A DNA stretch of 64,000 nt from assembly GCA_021018995.1 (NCBI GenBank), contig CM037597.1, forward strand, positions 34,846,936 through 34,910,935, read 5' to 3'. The notes under the pieces are model-generated. The model was not told the DNA's origin, did not search any database, and saw only the letters and a program-made list of their open reading frames with translations. A program made the position numbers and the translations under genes. How positions within the stretch are numbered: the first letter of the stretch is position 1; every line of letters starts with the position of its first letter. Source of the DNA: Chloranthus sessilifolius (Eukaryota > Streptophyta > Magnoliopsida > Chloranthales > Chloranthaceae). Below are positions 1-10,836 of this stretch, in pieces.

Positions 1-1578
1 GTGCAATGGCTGTAAAGGGAGAGGTAGGTAAGTGAGTGAAATGATGAGGGTCAGGTATAGGGATAGGTTCAAGCCCCATGGTTTCAAAAATAGATCCCAT
101 TAAGGAAGAATAAGCCTCTGTAGTGAAAGGCTCAGGGTCAGGTGTATGGGATACTTCAGGTGTGTGGGCTGAATGAGCAGGTGAATGTGAGGGGCTTTGG
201 AGCAGAGGAGTACGGGGAGATGGGGCACAAAATGCAGAGCTAAATCATGGGCATTGGGGGGAGAAATTGGTGGGGTGAGTATGGTTGGAGTGATTGGTGT
301 AGAGGGGGAATCTATAATTAGAAAAATGGAGGGTATGGGGGAAGGGACAGCTGGGATAGGTGAAGTGGCAGGGGCTGGAATAGGGGAGGGGGGTGAAAGG
401 CCAACTTCCTCAAAAATTGGTGCAGCTGAAGAGCTGGTCACCATGGGAAGGAAAGTTTCTTCAACAATGGGTGCAAATTTGGTTACCACAGGTCTGGCGA
501 GTTGCTTTGAAGTGGTGCATCTAAAGAGTGGTCACCAGTTGCCAAACTGGTTCTAAAGGGAACTGCAGGTTCAGTTGAGTTCATTACCTGCTGCGGGAGG
601 CAGTCGAGTTCATCTTCTTCTCTCATTCATCTCAGCATGGCTTGGCTTGTAGTCCAAGCCTTTTTCCCAAAATTGTGAGGAGCAATGACTTCAAATGGCT
701 CCTCATTATCAATGTCAAACTTGGCTCTGAGGAGGGCTGTGATCAATCTACCAAATGGGAGGCCAGCTAATTTTTGCTCCTTTTTCAACTTGGCACTAAT
801 ATCAGCCATGGTTTTAAAAATTAACATAGGGGCATTGAAAAACTGCCCCTTAGAAAAGTGAAAGAGCGCCTCCAAAATTGGTGTTCTCCTCTCTTGGCTG
901 TGCCCGGTAACATAAAAACTTCCCCTCAAAATGGAGTCCATCAATAGAAATTGGGGGGCTAGGTCTCTCCTCATGATGGACTGTCCAGCGCCCACACTTC
1001 CTTGGGTCAAATGTGCAGCCATTTCTTTAAAGGAGGCCAGCAGGATCAAATTGGAAGGGTATCCCCAAAGCATTCCCTATGTCTTCAAATGTGACCATAA
1101 GATCGCAATCATCAATAAAGATAACCAGGGTAGGGACATCAGCATCACTTTCAGTGACCTTGATTAGGTTTTGGTACCATAACTTCACCATTCGTGGGTA
1201 AATTTTCTCTGGCAAAGGGGTAAAGATATTGCTTAGTGCGGCATCCCTTATGTATCTTAAAGATAACAGGCACTCCGGTTTGTTGACGAAAAAAGTTTCG
1301 TACACAATCAGCTCAGGAATTAACTTCTAAGCTTCAATGAATGGATTTGGCAGTACCAAATGTATAGGTAGAGGAGGAAGCTCAGGCTCAAGACTAGCAG
1401 CAGCAGAGATGGGTTCCTCATGTCTCACTTTCTTCCCTTTCTCCACCCTATCCGCTTTATCCATAGATAGTTTTCTTTTGGCTGAAGTTTTGGCTTTTCC
1501 CTTTGGGGTAGGTTTGCTAACTTTCTTAGCAGAGGATTTTGGGAACATGGCAGCCAACGATTTCTCTGCTTTTCCCAT
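1..1578 (-). pseudogene. Extra 3' gene of element A, putative plant transposon protein (broken)
   Basis: The likely start is the methionine at 1578 (MGKAEKSLAAMFPK). A lysine-rich basic N-terminus (about residues 10-55) follows, then a conserved central domain whose marks include LVKLWYQNL-like and DDCDLMVTFEDIGNALGIPF segments (1027-1305) and RRTPILEALFHFSKGQFFNAP (inside 627-1073). The far part (100-489) is proline/serine rich. The same domain is found in elements C and D here. I recognise it as the putative plant transposon protein that often follows pol in Athila-type elements; its function is unknown. One TAG stop at about 1327 and a frameshift near 1060 break the frame. An upstream in-frame methionine at 1806 is less likely because the 76 extra residues do not resemble the relatives. 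Confidence 0.72.
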
Positions 1579-1849
1579 TCGAAATTGATGTATGAAAATG
1601 CCCACAACAGATGCTGACACAAATTGAAAATTTTCAAATGATAAACAGAGAGAATGTGCAGAGAAATACCGAGATCTAGGGTTTTTAATTGAACGAGTTG
1701 TTTGCTTGCAGAAATCCCCCAGACTAGAAGCTAAAATCCTTCTCTGAAAACCCAAATGATCGAACAAAGGTGAAGAAAAATGAAGCAAGCTTCTCAAATT
1801 GCGCAAGGAAAGAACGAAGTAGGGTTTCCGTGGAACAGGTCGCTCTTCA

Positions 1850-2215
1850 GAAAGCCTTCGAATATGAAACCCCTACTTCGAAAGGGTTTAAATATACTCA
1901 GAGTTAATTTCGCAAAGTTCTTTATAAGTTTTCGAAAAGTTCCAAAATAGACCTTTAGACAACTGTGAATGGCATCAGTACCATTCGAAAAGTTAAGAGC
2001 TTCAGAAACATCTTTTCGAAAAGAAATTAGCTTCAGAACTATCTTTTCGAAAAGAAAATAGCTTCAGAACCAACTATTCGAAAAGCAAATCTTTGCTTTC
2101 GAGCAGTTCGTTACATATCCAGAGTCTTTTCGAAAAGTAAATTGAACTTTGCGAAACGAGAATTATTACTTTGCGACTTAACTTGGAGCATATTTAAACC
2201 ATGCGAAAAGAGACA
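1850..2215. repeat. Iterated TTCGAAAAG motif array, pol to extra-gene spacer of A
   Basis: About ten copies of a short palindromic motif, best form CTTTTCGAAAAG, are spread roughly every 30 bases (for example near 1930, 1984, 2014, 2044, 2077 and 2128), with decayed TTTGCGAAA forms toward 2150-2205. The spacer carries no reading frame of note. The same motif family recurs in the A-type LTRs (about 9150-9300 and 60905-61170), so it belongs to this element family. Confidence 0.8.
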
Positions 2216-2292
2216 AATCATGAATAAAAACAGAAACAAAGAAACTAAGCAAAAACTATGAAATAAAAAACATAATGTACAGTTATCCACCA

Positions 2293-3460
2293 TCAAATTT
2301 TTGGAGGTTCGTGATGACAGATGGGCAGCACAGGCTCCTGGGTATTTTCAATGCATGGTTTGAGCCTCTGACCATTTACTTTCAGGATTCTTCCATTACT
2401 TGGATCTGAGTCATGAATGATGATATGGCCCTTCCCATCTGGATCTCAGCTTTTCTGGGAAAAACTTGAGTTTTGAGTTAAATAACCATACCGTAGAGCC
2501 AGCTGTGAACTCTTTTCTCAATAAATTTTTATCATGGAAAGTTTTGACTTTCTCTTTGTACAATCTTGAATTTGTGTACGCATCCATTCTCAGCTCCTCC
2601 AACTCAGCAAGTTGCAGTTTCCTGTCATTACCAGTAGTAGTTAGATCCACGTTCAATGTTTTAATGGCCCAAAAATCTTTATATTCTAACTCTACTGGTA
2701 AATGGCATGCTTTTCCATAGACCAACGTAAATGGGGACATACCAATTGGGGTTTTATAAGCTGTCCTATATGCCCATAATGCATCATTCAGCTTAAAGGA
2801 CCAATCCTTTCTGTCCTTCTTCACAGTCTTTTCCAAAATATGTTTGATTTCTCTATTGGAAATCTCCACTTGTCCACTGGTTTGTGGATGATATGGAGTG
2901 GCTACTCTATGAGTCACAGAGTATTTTTTCAATAAAGTTTCAAAATGTTTATTACAAAAATGGCTTCCCCCATCACTTATAATGGCTCTGGGAAAACCAA
3001 ACACGGAAAAATGTGATCCTTAAGAAATTTAAGAACCACTTTGTGATCATTTGTTTTAGTGGCTGTGGCTTCAATCCATTTGGATACATAATCCACAGCT
3101 ACTAAAATGAAATTATTCCCATTGGAAGGAGGAAAAGGACCCATGAAGTCTATCCCCCAAACATCAAACAACTCAACTCCAAAATAGGCTGTAAAGGCAT
3201 TGAGTTTCTCTTGGAAATGCTGCCCAATTTTTACTGATTTGGCAAGACTTACAATCTAGAGCATCTTTGAAAAGTGTAGGCCAATAAAATCCGCACTGCA
3301 AAACCTTTGCAGCAGTTTTGTTTCCACTAAAATGACCTCCACAAGCCTGTTCATGGCACATAGAAAGTATTCTATGAAATTCTTGGTCAGGGACACATTT
3401 TCTTATTATTTGGTCTGCACAACTCTTGAACAGATGAGGATCTTCCCAGATGAAATGTTT
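2293..3460 (-). pseudogene. Element A integrase
   Basis: This is the end of the pol polyprotein; it would insert the cDNA copy into chromosomes. The HHCC zinc-binding region lies near 3300-3450 (ACGGHF, then CKSCQ). The catalytic core shows GIDFMGPF (first Asp, about 3140), IISDGGSHF (second Asp, about 2970) and [11 protein letters not shown] (Glu, about 2860), so the DDE triad is visible. The C-terminal region has the [14 protein letters not shown] and RWEGPY segments typical of Athila integrases. Frames change near 3173, near 2990 and again near 2411; homology with element B then runs to a stop at 2293. No chromodomain is apparent. Confidence 0.82.
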
Positions 3461-5247
3461 AACCTTTGCGAAGAAAAGATCTTTATCCATTTTATTCCAA
3501 TGTTGAGGAATTCTTCCAGTAGCCAAAAAGTTGACTATGTTTGCAAACCAAGGAGTGTGTATACTAATGGCAAAAAGTTGCTCATCAGGGAAAGATTCAT
3601 TGATAGGCAGCCTATCAATATCAGTTAAAATTCTAGACAGGTGATCAGCCACCACATTCTCCACCCCCTTTTTATCTTTGATCTGTAAATCAAATTCCTG
3701 TAATAGGAGAATCCACCTGATTAATCTTGGTTTGGTGTCCTTCTTAGACAGAAGGTATTTCAAAGCAGAGTGGTCAGTGAACACCACTATTTGTGAACCC
3801 AAGACATATGACCTGAATTTTTCTAAAGCAAAAATAATTGTCGGCTCTCCTTCTCGGTTGTTGTGTAATTGAGTTGTGCATCAATCATTGATCTCCGGCA
3901 TAAGCTATGACATGAGGCGTTTTTTCTTTTCTGTCCCAAGGACTGACTCCCAAAGCATAATCGATGCATCACACATCGATTCAAAAGGTAGAATAATAAC
4001 TGAGACTGCAATATTGGAGCTGAAATCAAACAGTTTTTTAGGAATTCAAAAGCCTTCATGCATTCATTATTGAAAACAAAAGGGACATCTTGACACAGCA
4101 AATGACAAAGAGGTTTGGTTATTTTACTGAAGTCCTTGATGAACCTTCAGAAATCCGATGTCCCGAAAACTTGATTTGTTTAATAGCTTTTGGGAGGTGG
4201 TAAATGTGCAATTAAATCAATTTTGCTCATCCACCTCAATGCCCCTGTGGGAAACAACATGGCCAAGGACAATGCCTTGGGTGACCATGAAATGGCTCTT
4301 TTCCCAGCTCAGAACTAGATTGGTTTCTTCACATCTCTGTAATACCAATTTGAGATGATGTAAACACTGGGAAAAACTGTCTCCATAGATTGAAAAATCA
4401 TCCATAAAAATCTCCATAAATTGGTCAATCATATCAGAAAAAATGGAATACATGCATCTTTGAAAGGTAGCAGGAGCATTACAAAGACCAAAAGGCATTC
4501 TCCTATAGGCAAAAGTGCCAAAAGGGCAAGTGAATGTGGTCTTTTCCTGATCTTGTGGGTACACAGGAATCTGATTGTACCCAGAGTAACCATCAAGAAA
4601 ACAGTAATAAGCTTTTCCTGCTAGCTTATCTAAAATCTGATCAATGAATGGGAGGGGGAAATGGTCTTTTCTGGTCATTGCATTTAATTTTCTGTAATCA
4701 ATACAAACCCTCCATCCAGTTGTTTGTCTAGTTGACATAAGCTCACCAGAATCTGAGGTTACAACAGTGATCCCAGATTTCTTAGGTACCACCTGTGTAG
4801 GTGCCACCCAAGCTGAATCTGAAATGGGGTAAATGATGCATCCAACAACTTAACAACCTCTTTCATGACCACTTCTTGCATATGAGGGTTCAGCCTCCTT
4901 TGCATTTCCCTAGAAGGCTTTGCATCTTCTTCCAAATGGATTTTGTGCATGCAAATAGCTGGACTGATTCCTCCCAAATCAGCAATAGTCCAGCCAATTG
5001 CCCTTCTATGTTCTTTCAAAACTATCAACATCTCTTCTTCTTGCTCCTTTGTGAGGGAGGAAGAAATAATTGCAAGCAATGATTTATGATTTCCTAAAAA
5101 CACATATTTCAAATTTTTACTTAATTCTAAATCGAAATTTGAGAAAAGAAGGTAACAAAGGTACCTTAGCTGTTTGTGGAAGGGGGAGAGTAGCAGGTTT
5201 CCAAGAAGAGAAACTTGCTGATTGATTATGAGTTCCTTGCACAACAT
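3461..5247 (-). pseudogene. Element A reverse transcriptase and RNase H
   Basis: This segment would copy the element RNA into DNA in the cytoplasmic particle. The RT core (4217-4807) shows WRVCIDYRKLN, FLDGYSGYNQ, MPFGLCNAPATFQRCM and the catalytic FMDDFSIYG with both aspartates kept. The RNase H region (about 3620-4101) shows [25 protein letters not shown] and NVVADHLSR. The upstream linker (4759-5247) includes the conserved REMQRRLNPHMQEVV. A frameshift near 4800 separates linker and RT core, and others fall near 4150 and 3820, so the gene is dead although the RT box is intact. Confidence 0.85.
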
Positions 5248-5995
5248 TTATTTCCTCAGAATTTGAGATACAAACTGTTTCTTCTTCAGAATTTCCCCAA
5301 GCATCTTCAACATTTGTGGTGAACTCTTCACACTGCAGAAACTGTTGAAAAGTCCCTTCTACCAGTTCATCCAATAAATCAACATGAAAACATTCTTCAT
5401 AACTGAATTGAGGCTGTGTGACTGCGTTATAAACATTTAATTTTACCTTCATGTTTCCAAAAGAGACTTCCATAATTCGGACTGCATTGGATGCAAGCAT
5501 TTGTAGAGCTGTGAATGGTCTTCCCAAAATGATGAGGATGGAAGTTTTACTTTTGGTTGGTTCCATGTCCAAAACTAGAAAATCAGGATAGAAAAATTTA
5601 TCTACTCCTACCAATACATCTTCAATCATTCCAACTGGCTTCCTTCGGATCTCGCTAGTTGTAACACCACATGAGTGGGTTTTAATTCTCCCAAACCTAG
5701 TTTCTCATAATATGGAAGTAGGTTGACACTAGCACCAGATCTAATAAAGCCTTTTCAATGGTATGTTCCCCAATAATGCAAGGGATTGTGGGGATTCGGG
5801 ATCTTGAAGTTTAGGAGGTGTGGCAATGGATAACACGATTAATTCTTTCCACAAAAAAGACCTTCTTGGACAACTGTATCCTAGGCATCTTTTGTGAGTG
5901 CAAACATCTTTCAAAAATTTTGCATATGATGGAATTTGTTTGATTGCCTCAAGCAAAGGTAGATTTATCTTGACTTGCTTAAAAATCTCCATCAT
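5117..5995 (-). pseudogene. Element A protease and post-protease linker
   Basis: The aspartic protease that would cleave Gag-Pol. The conserved EDVLVGVDKF, FLVLDME and ILGRPF segments lie in 5470-5629. The catalytic loop, ALLDLGA in relatives B and C, falls near 5735-5750, but a missing base there shifts the frame and removes it. The segment at 5741-5995 (KINLPLLEAIKQIPSYAKFLKDVC) is the usual linker between gag and protease. The MEVSFGNMKVKLNVYNA segment after the protease is shared almost word for word with element C. Confidence 0.75.
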
Positions 5996-6398
5996 TTCAT
6001 CTATTTTTGTATTCCCTTTATCAAAAGGAATCTGATTTCATTGCATGAGGAAATGGTAAATGAGGAACTAGTCCTTCATCTCTGATTTGGAAGCATTTTG
6101 AAACTTTTTGGATTTTTGTTTTCATTTTTTGATTTTTTGCTATCACTATCTTTGCTCTTCGCATATCTTTATCATTTTCTCATTTTTTCTTCTTGATTAC
6201 CCACTTTGTTATTTATGATTCTTCCACTTCTCAAAGTGGTACAGTTTTACTTCTTCATGTGAATTAGACGCTTCTCCAACCATGAACTCCTTTGGGATTG
6301 TTCAAAGGTTGGCGGGTAACTTTCCTTCCTCTCTTTTGCCAAAGTATTTGAAAGTCGTCCCAATGTTTCTTCAATCTTCTTTATGCTCTAGTGAAAAT
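5996..6398 (-). pseudogene. Degenerate gag-protease linker of element A
   Basis: No open frame of useful length. By position and by comparison with elements B and C this is the low-complexity charged linker between the gag knuckle and the protease. It is T-rich on the plus strand and shows no separate gene or structural repeat. Confidence 0.5.
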
Positions 6399-7676
6399 TC
6401 ACGCCTGAGTTAAAGATCCTAAATTCTGGAGTGAATTTAGGACTTGATCTTCAAAAGAAGGGGGGAAGGAAGGGTTTGAACTAGGCATCTTGTGCGGTTG
6501 TTGTGGAATGGAATTTGAAAATTTGGTTTGGCATAAAAATTCTGCTGATAAGGCTGTGCAGTTTTGAAAGGCATTTGGTTCTTTGGTTGTTGCTGCTGTT
6601 GGGATTGATAATTCCCTTGGTTCCACCTCAAATTGGGGTGTCCTCTCCATGGATATTCATTTGACTGCATCTGTCCAAATGATTAAGCAGCATGAGCTTG
6701 TTCCACCATTAAATCTAGAGCGTAGTGCGGGACATTGGTCAATTGAATGAGTGGGGGACTGGCATATCAGACATGCCTCCTCTACTCTTACAACATTTGG
6801 ATTTTTAAGTGAGTCCATCAATCTATCAAACTTTGTGGTTAAATTGTCCTTCTTTCTTTCCAACTCATTCACCTCATAAATCTTCCCTTTGGTGGGTTGG
6901 TGATTGTTCAACCTAGCAGGATTTTCAATATCTCTTGACAGAGATTCCTGTTGAGTTGATTTTTCACCAATTACTTCAAACAAGTCCCAAACCTCCTCAA
7001 CTGTTTTTTGCAAGTAAGTGCCTCCACAGGAGGCATCCACCATATTTTTGCCTTTTTGATCAATTCCTTGATAGAAGCTTTGAACCAGCTGCCATCTGGG
7101 AATTTGATGATGAGGACATTGCCTTAAAAGTTTCTTAAATCGTTCCCATGCTTCATGGAAAGTTTCAGTTGAGTTTTGTGAGAAGGAAATGATACTTTGT
7201 CTCAATTGACTTGTTTTAGACATTGGGAAATATTTGGCTAAAAATTGACATTGCAAATCATTCCAAGAAGTGATACTATTTGGTGCTAACATAGATAACC
7301 ATGCTCTAGCTTTATCCTTTAATGAAAAAGGAAAGAGCCTAAGCTTGGTTGCTTCTGGACCAAGTCCAGCTATGTTGAATGTGGTGCAAAGAGCCAAGAA
7401 TTCATCCACATGTTTGTATGGATCTTCCTTACTCAACCATTGGAAGGAAGGAAGCATTTGGATAGTTGATGATTTGATCTCATAATTTCCTTCAACAGTA
7501 GGAAATTGAATGTAAAAGGGAGAATTATAAGCACCAGGTGCAAAGTAGTCCCTCAAAAGTCGAGGTTCTTCACCCATAGTAGCAGAATTCTGTGTTGTTT
7601 GTTTGGTTCGTAGTAGCCTTTCAACTTCTAAATTCAGTGGGAAAATCTCAGGGCTGAGAGTCCTCCTACCAAACAT
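6399..7676 (-). pseudogene. Element A gag
   Basis: The structural capsid-nucleocapsid protein. The preferred start is MFGRRTLSPE at 7676, because elements C (MFGRRTL) and B (HGRRSLNP) align from there; an upstream ATG at 7706 adds ten residues. The retrotransposon gag domain (about residues 60-215) shows WLSKEDPYKHVDEFLALC, FPFSLKDKARAWL, FLAKYFPMSKTSQLR and FHEAWERFKKLLRQCPHH. A nucleocapsid knuckle C-x2-C-x4-H-x4-C (CLICQSPTHSIDQC) lies near 6755-6800. After 6657 the frame shifts into a glutamine-rich tail ending near 6399. The first 340 codons are open, unusually good preservation for this window. Confidence 0.87.
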
Positions 7677-7851
7677 ACAACTCAGAACAAAAATCTGATT
7701 ATTCACAGCAAACCTTAAGAATTTCTTTTTAAGTAGTTTCCCTTCTTCAAAAATTGGACATGAATAACTGCACAGGTATAAACAATAGAATAGTTTAGTA
7801 ATGATATAAAAATAAAAGTAAAAACATAGGTCTACCTATTTTAAAACAAAT
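7677..7851 (-). other. Element A untranslated leader between primer site and gag
   Basis: About 175 bases with no reading frame beyond the alternative gag start at 7706. In transcription sense it lies between the tRNA primer site and gag. No clear hairpin or repeat was seen here. Confidence 0.5.
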
Positions 7852-7869
7852 TCCCCGGCAACGGCGCCA
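7852..7869 (-). other. Primer binding site of element A, tRNA-Asp
   Basis: On the minus strand these 18 bases read TGGCGCCGTTGCCGGGGA. That is an exact complement of the 3' end of plant tRNA-Asp(GUC), the usual primer for Athila and Tat elements. It begins six bases inside the LTR edge at 7876, the expected position for starting minus-strand cDNA. Confidence 0.92.
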
Positions 7870-8388
7870 AAAACTTGTTGTTGCTTCTTAGTGTGCTTGA
7901 TTTATGTGTGTTTTGAAAACAGGTTTGCAACTACTAAATTATACTAAAAAAATAAAGAAATATCAGCACAGGTAGAAGTGAATTAGCCTGCAAGATCAGG
8001 GCCAATTGTAGCAAGTTTTAAATGTAAGTGAGTGAAAGATCGTCCACAGAGAATTTGTCTAAAATGCAAGATAAACCTCCAGATCTGAGCTACCAGATCT
8101 GGCCTCTTATCCTATCTAGAAAGCACATAAGATGGGAGGTTGAATTTGTCACATTAACTAAATGATAAAAGTAAAAATTAAACTAAGTGATCCAGATCCG
8201 AGTTGGGGAAACGTTTGTGGTAAACTTATATAAAAAATGGAGAAGTAATATCTAACTTTGATTTGGTCCTTGAAAACTAATGAGAACGACTCTGACTCAA
8301 GCGAGAGATGATCCAATCTTCATCTGGCTACAAGCACAGATGTAAGAGAAATAAATCTAATTTAAGGATTAGGTTTAAGCTTATGGCT

Positions 8389-8420
8389 ATGGTCTGTCCA
8401 CTTTAATGGCCACAAACCAT
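8389..8420 (-). other. Conserved 32-nt leader hairpin, A copy
   Basis: On the minus strand, left-arm core ATGGTTTGT pairs with right-arm core ACAGACCAT around a TTAAAG-containing loop. It lies about 440 bases downstream of the TATA box, so in the transcribed leader. Elements B and C carry the same hairpin with paired substitutions. Confidence 0.65.
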
Positions 8421-8854
8421 CCAATAGTCTTTAATCCAAAGCCTTAGTTTAGAACAAGAAGCATCACTACAAATGCCGTGAGAGATTAGGTTACCAACAC
8501 TAATTCTCACAGGATTAATGAATCAAGGGAAGTTGCATGAAAAACAGTAAATCTAAAGGAGTCTAATGCAATAAGGAGATAAGAGGGAACCCTTAACATG
8601 AGTCCAATTGAGAATATAGGATTTACAGCAACCTTTTCAAATCCACCATTACAATTACAGAGCACAACTTAAACAGCTCTTAGATTTGTAGTCTTGAATA
8701 CAACTCTCTTTTGAATTACAGAAATGTCTCACAGCTCCCAATTTCAAGTCAAAGTGAAGCTATTACAGGGATTTCAGACAGACTATCTGGTTTGGAAATG
8801 GGGGAATAGGAATGAAACTCAAAATCTGGATGCCCCAATTGGGAAAATGGTTCG

Positions 8855-8865
8855 TCTATTTATAG
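8855..8865 (-). promoter_or_regulatory. TATA box of the A LTR
   Basis: On the minus strand this reads CTATAAATAGA, a strong plant TATA box. The same box is present in the solo LTR at 60568-60578. It is the probable core promoter of element A, transcribing toward gag. Confidence 0.75.
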
Positions 8866-8897
8866 TTTTCCCCAAGTCCAGCTCAGATGTGTATCAA

Positions 8898-8998
8898 CCA
8901 ATCAGAGGTGCTCAGATCTGTATTGACCAATGGTGGTCGAGCACGAGGATCCAGATCTGTTCTGGCCAATCAGAATTCCTCGATCTGGTTCAGCCAAT
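8898..8998. promoter_or_regulatory. Cluster of four CCAAT boxes upstream of the A TATA box
   Basis: CCAAT occurs at 8898, 8927, 8966 and 8994 on the plus strand, which is ATTGG in the direction of transcription. The boxes start about 35 bases upstream of the TATA box and are spaced about 28-39 bases apart. The solo LTR keeps the same set near 60610-60715. CCAAT is read by NF-Y in either orientation; a role here is inferred from position and repetition. Confidence 0.5.
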
Positions 8999-9585
8999 CA
9001 GGTAAAAAAGGCATCAATTTTGTTATGCAATCTGTTAGAGTTTCTAGAAGTTCCCGCCAAGTTATTTCATCTCTAGGTGCTCACATGGGGTGGAATATGC
9101 CTTCGCAAGGTGTTGTAACTCCTGAAGCTCTTTTCGTAAGGTTCTGGTTCTGTTCGAATTGAGTTTTCTTCTTTTCAAAAAGGTAAATCATCTCTTCGAA
9201 GAGTTCAAATGCTCTTCGAAAGCTAAGCCTGGAGTTTTTGTTCTTTTGAGTTTGAGTTCTTCTTGAGCGATTCAGTTCTTCTTGAAAAGTACTCTGTAGT
9301 GCATTTTTCTGTTTGAATTGCTCCATACTTATTTTCTGGTTTGAGACCACGTCTTTGCCTCTTCAATTCGGACCTTTAAACAGCTAGTGAGGTTGTTTCT
9401 TCTTCTTCTTCCTTTGGATTGACATGGAATGTCATCTTTTTGGCACTTTTGAGCTACTTTCAAGGTTAAGCCTGCCTTTATTGTTAGCTGTAAAACAAAC
9501 ACTTAAAACACTTATTTAGTTCTCTCAAGAGGTCTATTAAGGCCCAGATTAAGGGGTGAAAAATGGTATTTTCTAGTTCTCAACA

Positions 9586-10820
9586 CCTAGCTGCTTACCA
9601 AAAGGATTAGCCAACCAATGTTGGGCTAAGAGAGAAGAAAAATAAGAAAAAAAGATTATCAAACCCTAACCCTAGCCTATTGGAACTCTCAGCCGACAGA
9701 GGATGAAGGAAAGATGAAAATACTAAGCTCTAAGTACATCCTATTTACTCTATCCATAAGGCCTTGGCTCAAAAGAGAGTAACCCTAATTTTTCTAGCAT
9801 ATGTGGCACTATTACAACCCTTGAATGCCTTGAGATGTGCACCTCGAAATCCACACCTCGGGAAGTGTGCCCTTGCCTTAGGAAATTCCCAAAAGGTCCT
9901 TGAGTTAGGATTGAGAAGTGGAGAGCTCGAGCTTCGCGGGACTAGCATCTGCATTAATTCACTGGCGCAGTTGTAGAGCCTTCGTGGAGGAGCATTTGGC
10001 TTAGGAGGATTGCTCAATTGCCCAGTAGACTCTCAATGGATCACGCAGTTGGTTTGTGTTGCAATGTGGTCGCTGTGGTGATTTGAAACACCTAGATTTC
10101 TCGCGCAGTAGAGCTTCAGAGGTTCTCTCTCATTGGATACTCGCATAGGTAGGCTCCTGCGCTCGTGTAGTAACTGGTTAGGCTTCAGAGTGCACGAGAG
10201 CTGCTTGAGGAATATTCTGGGCATCTCTCTCTTCCAGGGCTTCGCGAGAACTCCGCGAGGTGATAAATTGTTCTTTATGCATATGGACTCGCTATGTTTA
10301 GCGCGCGACTGCTTTAAGGCTCGATCTCCGTGAGAGCTTCGCGAGCACAAATTCTAAGGGTTTTAAGACGCGAGATCTTCACGAGGTCTCTACTATTCTC
10401 TTCTTGACTGCGCGTCCCATCTGCATGAGGGCAGCTTTCACTGCATGCTTAGCTTCGCGAGGGAGCTCCTCAACTCTGCGAGATGATTCTTTTGATCCTC
10501 TGATGCCTTGCACTTGCTATTATTGCAGCTTCCTCCATTCTTAGCTAACTTCTTTCATCTGCTAGACTTTTTAATCAATGATGACCAGCAAATTGGTCAC
10601 CATGGTGAGCACTACCAAGGTGTTCCATTTGGCTTTGGCTCAGCTGTCATCTTTGCATATTTTCTTTCTCTTGTTTTGACCAAAAAGCAGGGATTTTGTA
10701 TTTAGCTACACAGTTTATTACTAACTACAAAATACACTTAACAAATGATTATTAGTGAGCTTCAAGGTCCAGCAAAGGCTAGGTTAAGAGGTGAAAAGTG
10801 GTACTTTTCAGTGAATAACA
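9586..10820 (-). repeat. 3' LTR of element B, interrupted by element A
   Basis: It is nearly identical to 21490-22724 over its whole visible length (for example the segment with CTTCGCGGGACTAGC near 9930 and 21835). It ends in AATAACA at 10820. Homology with the full LTR begins about 9590, directly beside element A's terminus, so the rest lies outside the window. The region 10090-10480 is dense in CTTCGCGAG-like motifs. Confidence 0.87.
10090..10480. repeat. Iterated TTCGCGAG motif array in the B LTR
   Basis: Roughly a dozen copies or near copies of CTTCGCGAG, CTCCGCGAGG, CTGCGCGAG and GCGCGCG sit about 30 bases apart. This makes a CpG-dense island in otherwise AT-rich DNA. The array is repeated in the 5' LTR (about 22000-22400) and, as shorter related motifs, in the B spacer at 13460-13690. 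Confidence 0.72.
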
Positions 10821-10836
10821 CACCCGCAAACCTAAT
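10821..10836 (-). other. Polypurine tract of element B, LTR-proximal
   Basis: On the minus strand this reads ATTAGGTTTGCGGGTG and ends exactly where the 3' LTR starts (TGTTATTC). That is where plus-strand cDNA priming is expected. Element C has GCTTAGGTTTGGGAGTG in the same position, preceded in both by GACTAGCAAA. Confidence 0.75.

Larger units (their letters stand above)
1..9585 (-). mobile_element. Element A: Athila-like Ty3/gypsy retrotransposon, left part outside window
   Basis: Reading on the minus strand, the order is 5' LTR (7876-9585), tRNA-Asp primer site, gag, protease, reverse transcriptase/RNase H, integrase, a motif-rich spacer, then an extra 3' gene running off the window start. 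Pol order PR-RT-RH-INT is the Ty3/gypsy order. A single zinc knuckle, the FMDD form of the RT box and the extra gene after pol fit the Athila lineage. The right edge ends in CA at 9585 and abuts CCTAG (9586-9590), which is probably one copy of the target duplication. The flanking DNA is the interior of element B's LTR, so A inserted into B. The 3' LTR is not in the window. Confidence 0.88.
7876..9585 (-). repeat. 5' LTR of element A
   Basis: The LTR begins TG at 7876 and ends CA at 9585 (1710 bp). Its borders are fixed by the adjacent primer site and by comparison with the solo LTR at 59592-61435, which shares the same ends and order. In transcription sense it starts TGTTGA and quickly reaches an AAAATACCATTTTTCACC-like segment, also seen at the start of the B, C and D LTRs. 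Inside are CCAAT boxes, a TATA box, the shared leader hairpin (8389-8420), a CTCTGTGGACGATC segment near the downstream end and decayed TTCGAA motifs at 9150-9300. Confidence 0.88.

Noticed and set aside
197-556. Glycine-rich plus-strand frame at the window start
   Set aside because: Antisense shadow of the proline-rich part of the A extra gene.
9764-9976. Short plus-strand frame conserved at 21668-21880
   Set aside because: Conserved only because both lie in the two LTRs of element B; no known domain, and the opposite strand is equally open.
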